Part shown: positions 9,074 to 16,976 of the stretch, one piece after another
How the letters are laid out: each line of letters starts with the position of its first letter
Position numbering within the stretch: position 1 is the first letter of the stretch
Assembly (NCBI GenBank): GCA_963677245.1
Contig: OY781921.1
Location: 3,906,001-3,970,000, forward strand
Length of the DNA: 64,000 bases
DNA from: Saccharicrinis sp963677245
GTDB lineage: Bacteria; Bacteroidota; Bacteroidia; Bacteroidales; Marinilabiliaceae
Direction of reading: 5' to 3'
Notes under the pieces: model-generated
Told to the model about the DNA's origin: nothing
Database searches by the model: none
The model's input: the letters and a program-made list of their open reading frames with translations, nothing else
Position numbers and translations under genes: made by a program

Positions 9074-10111
9074 TTAATTAAGGTATTTATCCAATCCGTT
9101 GTAAAGCGCTATGTTTTCTTCTTTACTTCCAATGGTAATTCTTAAGCAACCTTCACATAAAGCCACTGTTGAACGATCTCTGATAATAACACCTTCATTT
9201 ACTAAAAAGTTGTAAATCGCTTTAGGTTCGGTTGTCTTGACTAACAGGTAATTCGCATCTGACGGATAAATCTTTTGAACGAAGGAATAGTTTGGAAGTT
9301 TTTGAAGCATAATTTCTTTTTGCTCCAATAAGGTATTCACCCATTCGTTTTTATCACCCTCAGACTCCAGTAACTCCAATGCCTTTTGCTGTGTTAGGAT
9401 ATTGATGTTGTATGGATATTTAATGTGACTAAAGATAGAGATGATCTCTGGTGATGCAAATGCCATTCCTAGTCTAATACCTGCCATTCCCCAGGCTTTG
9501 CTAAAAGTTTGTAAAATGATAAGGTTGGCATATTTATCAAGGCATTTTAGAAAGCTTTTTTCAGGAACAAAATCAATGTAAGCTTCATCGAGGATGACGA
9601 TGCCATCGAAACGTTCAATTATACTAATGATATCACTCTCTTTAAAACTATTGCCTGTAGGGTTGTTGGGAGAGCATATAAACAGTAGTTTGGTGTGATC
9701 ATCACACGCGTCTAATAAACCATCAACATTTAGTTCGAAATCAGAAGTAAGTTTAACTTTTTTTGTAGCAATGTTATTGATGTCGGCTGCAACCTGATAC
9801 ATTCCGTAAGTAGGATCGATAGAAACTATATTATCAACACCAGGTTCGCAAAATGCTCTAAAAGCTAAATCGATGGCTTCGTCGCTTCCATTACCAAGGA
9901 AAATGTTGTTGTCCTCAATGCCTTTTATTTGTGCGATTTTCTTTTTAAGCTTTCGCTGATAAGGATCCGGATACCTGTTGTATGGAGCGTTGAATGGATT
10001 TTCATTGGCATCCAAAAAGATAGCTTCTTCACCGGAATATTCATCTCTGGCAGAAGAATAGGGTTTAAGGGATTTTATATTAGGACGAATTAATTGATCT
10101 AATGACTTCAT
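9074..10111 (-). CDS. hisC: Histidinol-phosphate aminotransferase
   Basis: A PLP-dependent fold-type I aminotransferase that makes histidinol phosphate from imidazole-acetol phosphate and glutamate. Seen motifs are LDANENPFNAPYNRYPDP, FLGNGSDEAIDLAFRAF, LLFICSPNNPTGN, VILDEAYIDF and LQTFSKAWGMAGIRLGMA, which contains the PLP Lys. A start at Met 10111 (MKSLDQLIRPNIKSLKPYSS) gives 345 residues and matches the family's N-terminus; the frame opens 7 codons earlier at 10132. It lies between hisD and the GNAT gene on the same strand. Confidence 0.95.
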   Translation of the reverse strand: MKSLDQLIRPNIKSLKPYSSARDEYSGEEAIFLDANENPFNAPYNRYPDPYQRKLKKKIAQIKGIEDNNIFLGNGSDEAIDLAFRAFCEPGVDNIVSIDPTYGMYQVAADINNIATKKVKLTSDFELNVDGLLDACDDHTKLLFICSPNNPTGNSFKESDIISIIERFDGIVILDEAYIDFVPEKSFLKCLDKYANLIILQTFSKAWGMAGIRLGMAFASPEIISIFSHIKYPYNINILTQQKALELLESEGDKNEWVNTLLEQKEIMLQKLPNYSFVQKIYPSDANYLLVKTTEPKAIYNFLVNEGVIIRDRSTVALCEGCLRITIGSKEENIALYNGLDKYLN

Positions 10112-10182
10112 TTGTTTAGTATCAAAATGCAAGATATGGGAGATTCGATTTTCTCATTTCTCATGTCCTGCCAGTAAATAAA

Positions 10183-11475
10183 CTATTTTAATGACTTTAA
10201 TCGAATGGTTACTGCATTCTTGTGGGCTTCCAACTGTTCTGTTCCAGCCATTTCTTCAATAGCGGGACCAATATTTAAAAGTCCTTCTGGTGTAATTTTC
10301 TGAAAAGTTATCTTTTTCATATAACTATCCAGATTTACACCGCTATAAGCTCTGGCATAACCATGAGTTGGTAAAGTGTGGTTCGTTCCCGAAGCATAAT
10401 CACCTGCACTTTCAGGAGTGTAGTTTCCAATAAAAACTGAACCTGCATTGGTTATTTTATTGGCTACTTCATCTTCGTCTCGCATTGCAATAATTAGGTG
10501 TTCAGGAGCATATGAGTTGGTCATATCAATCATTTCCTGTTTGTCTTTAAGCAGGATGATACGACTGTTTTCCAAGGCTTTTTCTGCAATCTCCTTTCTC
10601 GGTAAGGCATCCAACTGAACTTTTAACTCTTCCTGTACTTTGGGAATTAAATCTACAGAATCTGTAATAAGAATAACCTGGCTATCTACTCCATGTTCAG
10701 CCTGACTTAATAAATCTGAAGCGATAAATGCCGGGTTTGCAGTTTCATCAGCCAACACCTCAACTTCTGAAGGTCCGGCAGGCATATCAATAGCAACATC
10801 TTTAAGACTAACCAATTGTTTAGCTGCGGTAACATAACTATTTCCCGGACCAAATATTTTATCAACTTTGGTAATAGTTTCAGTTCCGTAAGCCATTGAG
10901 CCAATAGCTTGAACACCTCCAAGTTTATATATGTTTTTTATACCGATTAAGGAAGCGGTATAAAGTATGGCTGGATTTATCTTTCCATCTTTATCTGGAG
11001 GAGTGCAAAGTACTATTTCTTTACATCCGGCTATTTGAGCAGGAACGGCCAACATTAAAACAGTTGAAAACAAAGGAGCTGTGCCTCCAGGGATATATAA
11101 TCCAACCTTTTCGATGGGTACACTTTTTTGTCGACAGACTACACCAGGCATTGTTTCTACAACTCTTTCTGTTGTAAGTTGCGCTTCATGAAATTTTTCG
11201 ATGTTTAGTTTAGCTAAATAAATAGCATCTTTTAACTTCGATGAAACTTGTAAACACCCTTCGTCCAATTCCGCTTTGCTTACCAACAGCTTTTCAGGAG
11301 CATGGCCGTCAAACTTTTCAGAATAAGCTTTGGCCGCTTTATCTCCGTTTGCTTTGATGTCATCTAAAATTCCCTGAATTGTATTGTAAAGATTGCTCAG
11401 ATCATTTTCGGGGCGTTCTAAAAGTTTTGCCCACTCATTCAGTGGTGGATATTCAAATACCTGCATGTGTGTCAT
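10183..11475 (-). CDS. hisD: Histidinol dehydrogenase
   Basis: A 430-residue zinc enzyme catalysing the last two oxidations, from histidinol to histidine with NAD. Conserved blocks are VGLYIPGGTAPLFSTVLM, VDKIFGPGNSYVTAAKQLV, DMPAGPSEVEVLADETA and DLLSQAEHGVDSQV, whose Gln and His bind zinc. APEHLII carries the catalytic Glu-His pair, and ESAGDYASGTNHTLPT carries the zinc Asp. The start could be Met4 at 11466 (MQVFEYPPLNEW), which looks more like relatives. It is second in the operon, 124 bp after hisG, and that gap holds a stable hairpin. Confidence 0.96.
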   Translation of the reverse strand: MTHMQVFEYPPLNEWAKLLERPENDLSNLYNTIQGILDDIKANGDKAAKAYSEKFDGHAPEKLLVSKAELDEGCLQVSSKLKDAIYLAKLNIEKFHEAQLTTERVVETMPGVVCRQKSVPIEKVGLYIPGGTAPLFSTVLMLAVPAQIAGCKEIVLCTPPDKDGKINPAILYTASLIGIKNIYKLGGVQAIGSMAYGTETITKVDKIFGPGNSYVTAAKQLVSLKDVAIDMPAGPSEVEVLADETANPAFIASDLLSQAEHGVDSQVILITDSVDLIPKVQEELKVQLDALPRKEIAEKALENSRIILLKDKQEMIDMTNSYAPEHLIIAMRDEDEVANKITNAGSVFIGNYTPESAGDYASGTNHTLPTHGYARAYSGVNLDSYMKKITFQKITPEGLLNIGPAIEEMAGTEQLEAHKNAVTIRLKSLK

Positions 11476-11512
11476 TATTAGTAAGAGCTAACTTTTGCAA
11501 GAATTATGGAAG

Positions 11513-11544
11513 AGCATAGTTTACCTTCATTAGTAAACTATGCT
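11513..11544 (-). other. Intercistronic hairpin between hisG and hisD
   Basis: A perfect 12-bp inverted repeat (AGCATAGTTTAC and GTAAACTATGCT) with an 8-base loop lies between hisG and hisD. No run of T follows on either strand, so it is unlikely to be a full terminator. It may instead stabilise or process the his mRNA and set a different expression level for hisG. Confidence 0.6.
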
Positions 11545-11599
11545 TTAAGATATTTGCTTTATAGAATAACTCTAATCAATCAATTCAATGTTTGTAAAA

Positions 11600-12457
11600 T
11601 TAAAGAATCATCTTTTCAATAGGGAAGGTGATAATACCTTGTGCCCCGTTTTCTTTTAATTTGCCGATGATTTCCCAGAATTGTTTTTCTGAAATTACTG
11701 AGTGGATTGAACTCCATCCTTCTTCAGCTAATGGAAGAACTGTTGGACTCTTCATTCCTGGTAATATTTTAACAATCTCCTGAACCTTATCGTTAGGGGC
11801 GTTCAGTAAGATGTACTTGTTTGAGTTAGCTGCCATTACTGAATTAATGCGAAACAGTAACTCCTCAAGTAATGCTTTTTTCTCAGCAGAAAGTCCTTCA
11901 GCTTGCACCATTAGTGCTTCTGACTGCATTACAACTTCAACTTCTTTCAAACGGTTTGCAACCAAAGTACTACCGGAACTAACAATATCAAAGATACCGT
12001 CAGCTAAACCAATACCCGGAGCAATTTCTACAGAACCAGCTATTTCGTGAATCTCAGCATCAATATTTTTTTCGTTAAAATACTTTTGTAAGATAACAGG
12101 GTAGGACGTAGCTACTTTTTTGCCTTTAAAATAATCTAGTCCAGGGTATTCATCCGCCTTTGGAATGGCTAGAGAAATTCTACATTTGCTAAATCCTAAT
12201 CTTTTAGCAATAGTTAATTTAAAGTCTTTTTCTTCCACTTCATTCTCACCAACAATACCTATGTCAGCTACTTTGTCAGCGATAGTTTGTGGAATGTCAT
12301 CATCACGTAAAAATAAAACTTCAATAGGAAAGCTTGGAGATTGTGCAACTAATTTGCCGCTTCCTACATTGAATTTAATACCGGCTTCTTTTAATAAAGC
12401 CATCGAATCATCGTGTAATCTTCCTTTTTTCTGTAAAGCAATTCTTAATTTCTCCAT
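11600..12457 (-). CDS. hisG: ATP phosphoribosyltransferase, long form
   Basis: First enzyme of histidine synthesis, joining ATP and PRPP. At 285 residues it is the long HisG form. The N-terminal catalytic part has LRIALQKKGRLHDDSM, and the PRPP-binding region has DIVSSGSTLVANRLKEVEVV. The last 75 residues form the ACT/PII-like regulatory domain that senses histidine (GMKSPTVLPLAEEGW, LKENGAQGIITFPIEKMIL). So the pathway is feedback-controlled at the protein level as well as by the upstream attenuator. It is the first structural gene of the operon, about 120 bp downstream of the leader peptide. Confidence 0.96.
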   Translation of the reverse strand: MEKLRIALQKKGRLHDDSMALLKEAGIKFNVGSGKLVAQSPSFPIEVLFLRDDDIPQTIADKVADIGIVGENEVEEKDFKLTIAKRLGFSKCRISLAIPKADEYPGLDYFKGKKVATSYPVILQKYFNEKNIDAEIHEIAGSVEIAPGIGLADGIFDIVSSGSTLVANRLKEVEVVMQSEALMVQAEGLSAEKKALLEELLFRINSVMAANSNKYILLNAPNDKVQEIVKILPGMKSPTVLPLAEEGWSSIHSVISEKQFWEIIGKLKENGAQGIITFPIEKMIL

Positions 12458-12510
12458 TTTACGAATTCTTTGTTATGATTTAAGTTATTTTAATTCTTAA
12501 TTATAAAAAC

Positions 12511-12546
12511 AAAAAAAAGAGGGCTTACAATAATGGTAAGCCCTCT
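12511..12546 (-). terminator. Attenuator terminator of the his operon
   Basis: On the minus strand an 11-bp perfect stem (AGAGGGCTTAC with GTAAGCCCTCT), a 7-base loop and a run of seven T form a canonical intrinsic terminator. It lies after the His-rich leader peptide (stop at 12579) and before hisG (start 12457), exactly where a transcription attenuator should be. Confidence 0.9.
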
Positions 12547-12578
12547 CTATATTATTTTGCACAACAATCTCGGCCCAC

Positions 12579-12638
12579 CTATGGTAGATTAAAATGATGT
12601 CCGTGATGATGTGTGAAATTTGTCATTGTTTTTGTCAT
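12579..12638 (-). CDS. hisL: Histidine operon leader peptide
   Basis: A 19-codon open frame on the minus strand encodes MTKTMTNFTHHHGHHFNLP and stops with TAG. Five of six consecutive codons are His (CAT CAT CAC GGA CAT CAT), the hallmark of a ribosome-stalling leader peptide. It begins only a few bases after the predicted transcription start and is followed after about 32 bases by the terminator hairpin upstream of hisG. By analogy with enterobacterial his attenuation, ribosomes stalled at His codons when charged tRNA-His is scarce would favour an antiterminator fold. Initiation may be at the second ATG (12626), since the first leaves almost no 5' UTR. It was found by reading the strand and is too short for ordinary gene callers. 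Confidence 0.88.
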   Translation of the reverse strand: MTKTMTNFTHHHGHHFNLP

Positions 12639-12648
12639 TTTGCTGCTA

Positions 12649-12679
12649 CAAAAGTAGATGATATTTTTTAAGATGCAAA
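12649..12679 (-). promoter_or_regulatory. his operon promoter (Bacteroidota sigma-ABfr type)
   Basis: On the minus strand TTTG (12676-12679) is followed after 19 bp by TACTTTTG (12649-12656). This fits the Bacteroidota consensus TTTG-N19/21-TAnnTTTG perfectly. Transcription would start about 5 bases before the leader-peptide ATG. Confidence 0.75.
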
Positions 12680-12827
12680 TTTCTTTTGTTGAATTAATGT
12701 TAATTAATACCAATTTGTATCAGTGTTTTCATTCATTGACTATGGAAATATAATTAGATGCTATGTGAAGGAGGTAGTTTTTCCTATTTTCGTAAAGATT
12801 TTTTTATAGATGGTAAAACAAAAGATA

Positions 12828-13577
12828 ATGAAGATAAAACAACATATTCCTAATTTTTTAACAAGCTTGAATTTATTATGCGGTGCGCTCAGTGCTTTTT
12901 ATGCCTTTCATGGACTTTTGAGTGTTGCTGCAATCTTGCTTTTTATAGGTGCACTTTTTGATTTTTCGGATGGATTTGCAGCACGTGCTTTAAAAGCATA
13001 TTCACCAATGGGAAAGGAGCTGGATTCCTTAGCAGATATGGTTAGCTTTGGATTTGCACCAATGGTGATGTTGCATATGATGATTAAAAAAGTGTTGTTG
13101 GGTAGTTTAAATGCTGATTTTTTATCAGGAGAACTGACGCATCAAATTTTTATGCTGTCACCTTTTGTGATTACAGTTTTTTCTGGTTTAAGATTAGCAA
13201 AGTTTAATGTTGATACGCGTCAATCAGAAAGTTTTATGGGTTTAACCACAACTGCCACAGGGCTTTTTCTGGCTTCTCTAGCTTTTGTATTTGCAAGAAA
13301 TGAAGGTTGGATGTTGGATTTGTTACAAAACATTTGCTTATTGATGGCGTTTATTCCTGTATTTTCATTTTTACTCATTTCTGAAATTCCTATGTTTTCT
13401 TTAAAGTTTAAGAATTTTAAGTTTGGTGAGAATCTGGATAAATATGTTTTGATAGGAGGGAGTATATTGTTTTTAATCTGGCAGGGAGTTGGAGGTATTG
13501 CGCTGACTATTGCCTTGTATGTTTTATTCTCATTAGTTAAGCTGGTCTTTGTTAAATTAGCTTCTGAAAAAGAATAA
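12828..13577 (+). CDS. pssA: CDP-diacylglycerol-serine O-phosphatidyltransferase
   Basis: An integral membrane enzyme that makes phosphatidylserine from CDP-diacylglycerol and serine, the precursor of phosphatidylethanolamine. The CDP-alcohol phosphotransferase signature is complete: FDFSDGFAARAL followed by MGKELDSLADMVSFG, with all metal-binding Asp present. Several hydrophobic helices follow. I chose Met 12828 (MKIKQHIPNFLTSLNLLCG, 249 residues), the usual N-terminus; the frame also has an ATG at 12810. It is divergent from the his operon and convergent with the cyd operon. Confidence 0.93.
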   Translation: MKIKQHIPNFLTSLNLLCGALSAFYAFHGLLSVAAILLFIGALFDFSDGFAARALKAYSPMGKELDSLADMVSFGFAPMVMLHMMIKKVLLGSLNADFLSGELTHQIFMLSPFVITVFSGLRLAKFNVDTRQSESFMGLTTTATGLFLASLAFVFARNEGWMLDLLQNICLLMAFIPVFSFLLISEIPMFSLKFKNFKFGENLDKYVLIGGSILFLIWQGVGGIALTIALYVLFSLVKLVFVKLASEKE

Positions 13578-13578
13578 T

Positions 13579-13607
13579 AAAAAAGCCCTGAGAAAATTCC
13601 CAGGGCT
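13579..13607 (-). terminator. Terminator of the cytochrome bd operon
   Basis: A 7-bp stem AGCCCTG/CAGGGCT with a 10-base loop is followed on the minus strand by six T, so it ends leftward transcription of the cyd operon. On the plus strand, directly after pssA, the same hairpin has no T-run. Confidence 0.75.
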
Positions 13608-13638
13608 ACGTGTAGTTAAACTTAATTATTCTAATTAA

Positions 13639-13782
13639 TTAAATATCAAAATTATCTGCAGGCTCTTGATGAGCTTCATTCGCTTTTTCAAATTTTTTAA
13701 GCATCCATTTAACTGATTGGTAACTAACAACAATTAGTAGGGGCCAACTTAAATACCATATTAACTCGTGTAAATACTTCAT
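13639..13782 (-). CDS. Small single-TM protein after cydB (CydX-like candidate)
   Basis: A 47-residue protein starting MKYLHELIWYLSWPLLIVV, with one membrane helix (about residues 7-25) and an acidic tail ending DNFDI. The frame is open upstream to 13914, but that part overlaps the end of cydB and is basic and low in hydrophobicity, so I take Met 13782, 58 bp after the cydB stop. Position, length, a Trp/Tyr-rich N-terminal helix and a short polar tail resemble the CydX/CbdX subunits that stabilise cytochrome bd. Sequence identity to E. coli CydX is not obvious by eye, so this is an inference from context. Confidence 0.6.
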   Translation of the reverse strand: MKYLHELIWYLSWPLLIVVSYQSVKWMLKKFEKANEAHQEPADNFDI

Positions 13783-13840
13783 ATCTGTATTTTTAATTTT
13801 AAACTTCTGTTTTAATATCTCAGTTTTAAATTTAGCCTGA

Positions 13841-14974
13841 CTAGTAGATATGGATGTCATCAGACTCGATCTCCTCCTGGTCAATTTTTCGATTGTTAAT
13901 CGCTTTCCAGGCATACCAAATGTAAGCTAAAACAAATGGTATCATCAAAGAAACGTAACTCATCGCTGTTAATGTAAATTTACTTGAGCTCGCATTTTCT
14001 ATAGTTAATGAGCTCTGTAGATTACTTGCAGAAGGATAAAAAGCGGTATTGTTATATCCGGCAATTAAAAGCAGCATCAATACAGTAATAATTGTTCCTG
14101 GGCCTGTATACCAAATACCTTTTGAGCTTGGTTTTAAAATGCTGGTAATAATTCCATACAATACCAGTAGCACTCCGGCTAAGAAACCAACTGCAATTAA
14201 AGGCATCTCAATAAGATTGTTAAAATACTTATATGGTTGCATGAATACTTCTTTTGTATCCGGGTTAACTGCAAATCCATCTCTTACTAAAAGCCAAATT
14301 GTAAAGACTAAAAACAGAATAACAAAAGGTACTCCATTAATCAATAATTGCTTCTTTGCTCTTTCAAGAATCGGTTTGCTGTCTACTGCATTCATAAAAT
14401 ATAGGATTGCCAATACTCTGGCTAAAAAGAAAACAGTAAGCCCCAGTGATAGGTTGTGCATATTTAATGCTGCTTCTAATCCATGAAATGGCGTATCCCA
14501 GCTTGATTGGTTGTAATCGTTAACAGAAAAATTAGAACCAGTAAAAAATGTAGCTACAGCAGTACCTATAAAAATAGTTCCGATTAACCCATTAATAAAT
14601 AGAAATGTTTCGTAGGTTTTAGGACCATACACGTTACTTGGTCTGTTTCTGAACTCATAAGCTATCGCTTGAATAATAAATGCAAACAATATAATCATCC
14701 AAACCCAATAAGCTCCTCCAAAACTCGTACTATAAAAAAGTGGAAATGAAGCGAAAAATGCTCCTCCAAAAGTAACTAGCGTTGTAAATGTAAACTCCCA
14801 TTTTCGTCCAAGAGCGTTAACTAAAATGGTTTTTTCATCTTTAGACTTTCCTAATACGGAAATTAGTGTTTGTCCACCCTGAACAAACATCAAAAATACA
14901 AGGATGGCGCCTAGTAATGATACCAGAAACCACCAATATTGTTGTAGTGCTAAATGCGATAAATTTTCGAACAT
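13841..14974 (-). CDS. cydB: Cytochrome bd ubiquinol oxidase subunit II
   Basis: A 377-residue polytopic membrane protein, the smaller core subunit of cytochrome bd oxidase, which reduces oxygen with quinol electrons under low oxygen. The N-terminal segment QQYWWFLVSLLGAILVFLMF and GRKWEFTFTTLVTFGGAFFASFPLFYSTSF are typical CydB features, and eight to nine hydrophobic helices are present. The start codon overlaps the cydA stop (TAATG), showing translational coupling. Confidence 0.94.
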   Translation of the reverse strand: MFENLSHLALQQYWWFLVSLLGAILVFLMFVQGGQTLISVLGKSKDEKTILVNALGRKWEFTFTTLVTFGGAFFASFPLFYSTSFGGAYWVWMIILFAFIIQAIAYEFRNRPSNVYGPKTYETFLFINGLIGTIFIGTAVATFFTGSNFSVNDYNQSSWDTPFHGLEAALNMHNLSLGLTVFFLARVLAILYFMNAVDSKPILERAKKQLLINGVPFVILFLVFTIWLLVRDGFAVNPDTKEVFMQPYKYFNNLIEMPLIAVGFLAGVLLVLYGIITSILKPSSKGIWYTGPGTIITVLMLLLIAGYNNTAFYPSASNLQSSLTIENASSSKFTLTAMSYVSLMIPFVLAYIWYAWKAINNRKIDQEEIESDDIHIY

Positions 14975-16572
14975 TATTGCTTCCCTCCTTCTTTTTTAGG
15001 TCCGATTTTAATTTGTTTAGTTAGGATTTTTACTTCAGCAATTAAGAGTGCAGTAAAAGTAAAGGCAAATAGCCAGAATGTTATCATTACAGATCCTGTA
15101 TCAATTTGCGATACAGCCTGTGAGGTTGTCATCAGGTTTTGGATTACCCATGGCTGACGACCTACTTCCGCAACTATCCAACCTGCTTGTGACGCAATGT
15201 ACACTAACGGAATAGTCCATACAGCCGTCCATAATACAATCTTATTGTCGGTAAGTTTGTTTTTAAACAACAACCATAAAATTACGAGGAACAATAGTAA
15301 AAAGTGACCTCCTAAAATAACCATGATATGGAATGCGTAGAAAGTTAATGATATCGGAGGAATCATTTTAAATGCATTCTTTTCAAGTTGTACTGGATCG
15401 GGATCGTAATAGCTTCCATAACCGAAATACTTAAAGTAATTATCAATCCAACTCTGATCTTCGAATTTAGCTCTTAAAATTGCAGTTTCCGGACTGTTTT
15501 CCTTTTTTGCCTTTTTATATGCAGCTAAAGTCTTTTGCGCTTCATATCCTCTTTTAATTTTTTCTTTATAGGACATAACACCCCTTTGCTCATTGCCTAA
15601 AATTAAATCCTTAATACCAGGAACAAATGCATCGGCTTTTAAAAATGCCATATAAGAAAGCATGTTTGGGATTTCAATTTTAATTCTGAAATCTTCCTTT
15701 GCAGTGCTATCCATTGGGTCATCCTGCGGATCGCCAATTAGTCCAATCGCAACTAATGGGGCATTGGTTTTGCCTTCGTATAAGGCCTCCATGGCAGCAA
15801 ATTTCATGGGTTGCTTTTCTGCCATCTCTCTTGCTGAACTATCTCCTGATGCAATAAGCATAATAGAAGCCAATACACCAAATGTTGCAGAAACGAGTAT
15901 GCTTCGCTTGGCAAATAAAATTTCTCTTTTCTTTAATAAAAACCAGGCACTAACTCCAACCACAAAAACAGCTGCCAAAACAAAGCCAGATGTAGTTGTA
16001 TGTAAGAATTTAGTTACGGCACTCTGAGATAAAAATACATCCCAAAAGTTAACCATTTCGTTTCTTGCGGTATCAGGATTGAATTTCATGCCTTGTGGGT
16101 CTTGCATCCATGCATTGGCCACTAAAATCCATACTGCAGATAGGTTTGCACCAATTGCAGTAAGCCATGTAGAAGTTAAATGGAATTTTTTACTGACTTT
16201 TCCCCAGCCGAAGAACATGACAGCAATAAAGGTACTTTCCATAAAAAACGCCATGATACCTTCAATGGCAAGTGGGGCTCCAAAAATATCGCCTACAAAC
16301 CAGGAGTAATTACTCCAGTTAGTTCCGAATTCAAATTCAAGAATAATTCCGGTAGCTACTCCGATGGCAAAGTTGATTCCAAATAGCTTCATCCAGAATT
16401 TTGTAATTCTTTTCCATTCCGGATTGCCGGTTTTAACATAAATGGTCTCCATAAAGGCTATAATAAAGCCCAATCCAAGTGTTAATGGAACAAAGATCCA
16501 ATGGTACATGGCAGTGAGTGCAAACTGAGCTCGCGACCAATTAACCAATGATAAGTCTACTGATTCTAACAT
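14974..16572 (-). CDS. cydA: Cytochrome bd ubiquinol oxidase subunit I
   Basis: The haem-bearing subunit (532 residues). ARAQFALTAMYHWIFVPLTLGLG near the N-terminus contains the His ligand of haem d/b595. FLHTTTSGFVLAA near residue 185 contains the haem b558 His. The GWIVAEVGRQPWVIQ block is the invariant quinol-oxidase signature. The periplasmic Q-loop between about residues 250 and 400 is present, with a charged insert (KKAKKENSPETAILRAKFEDQ). It is the main gene of a four-gene leftward operon: DUF4492, cydA, cydB and a small TM protein. Confidence 0.96.
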   Translation of the reverse strand: MLESVDLSLVNWSRAQFALTAMYHWIFVPLTLGLGFIIAFMETIYVKTGNPEWKRITKFWMKLFGINFAIGVATGIILEFEFGTNWSNYSWFVGDIFGAPLAIEGIMAFFMESTFIAVMFFGWGKVSKKFHLTSTWLTAIGANLSAVWILVANAWMQDPQGMKFNPDTARNEMVNFWDVFLSQSAVTKFLHTTTSGFVLAAVFVVGVSAWFLLKKREILFAKRSILVSATFGVLASIMLIASGDSSAREMAEKQPMKFAAMEALYEGKTNAPLVAIGLIGDPQDDPMDSTAKEDFRIKIEIPNMLSYMAFLKADAFVPGIKDLILGNEQRGVMSYKEKIKRGYEAQKTLAAYKKAKKENSPETAILRAKFEDQSWIDNYFKYFGYGSYYDPDPVQLEKNAFKMIPPISLTFYAFHIMVILGGHFLLLFLVILWLLFKNKLTDNKIVLWTAVWTIPLVYIASQAGWIVAEVGRQPWVIQNLMTTSQAVSQIDTGSVMITFWLFAFTFTALLIAEVKILTKQIKIGPKKEGGKQ

Positions 16573-16585
16573 TTTAATTAACGGT

Positions 16586-16789
16586 TTAAGGTGTTGTTAT
16601 TTGTTCTATGACATGATTTGCCCTGTCATTGTCTGTGGCAAATTCCTTTTTAAGCTTGTTCTGAAAAAAGAGTAATTTGAATATAAAAAATATAATAAAG
16701 AGTTTTAGCAGAATGATGAACCAAATAGATCGAGCCCATCCTGGTAAATTCTTAAATCCATCTATATAAAAGTCTATTATTCGTTTCAT
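16586..16789 (-). CDS. DUF4492 small membrane protein, first gene of the cyd operon
   Basis: A 67-residue protein, MKRIIDFYIDGFKNLPGWAR followed by one long hydrophobic helix (about residues 22-42) and a charged tail. The FYxDGFKxMxxWxR-type N-terminus is what I recognise as DUF4492, a family found almost only just upstream of cydA in Bacteroidota and Campylobacterota. It ends 13 bp before cydA. A role in assembly or stability of cytochrome bd is likely from context, but no function is shown by the sequence. Confidence 0.82.
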   Translation of the reverse strand: MKRIIDFYIDGFKNLPGWARSIWFIILLKLFIIFFIFKLLFFQNKLKKEFATDNDRANHVIEQITTP

Positions 16790-16906
16790 TCGTAATGTTT
16801 GTCCATCAAAAACAAGTTTGCAGAGGTTTTGTTTTAAGGAAAATCAAAATTAAAGAATAAATTCGGTAATTCGTTACCTAAAATGTAAAAAGTCAGAATT
16901 ATAAAC

Positions 16907-16940
16907 AAAAAAAAGCGGTCGGGATGGTCCCGACCGCTTT
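16907..16940 (-). terminator. Terminator of the glnK-amt operon
   Basis: A 13-bp stem (core AGCGGTCGGGA/TCCCGACCGCT) with a 3-base loop is followed on the minus strand by a run of eight T. It lies 37 bp after the amt stop and is one of the strongest intrinsic terminators in the window. Confidence 0.92.
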
Positions 16941-16976
16941 GATCAAATATTTAAAAGCTATGGTTATGAGCTTATT

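Noticed and set aside
13639..13914. 91-residue version of the small protein after cydB
   Set aside because: The first 44 residues overlap cydB and are basic, non-hydrophobic and unlike a signal; the start at 13782 is cleaner.
14049..14486. 145-codon frame opposite cydB
   Set aside because: Shadow of the membrane-protein gene on the other strand; no independent support.
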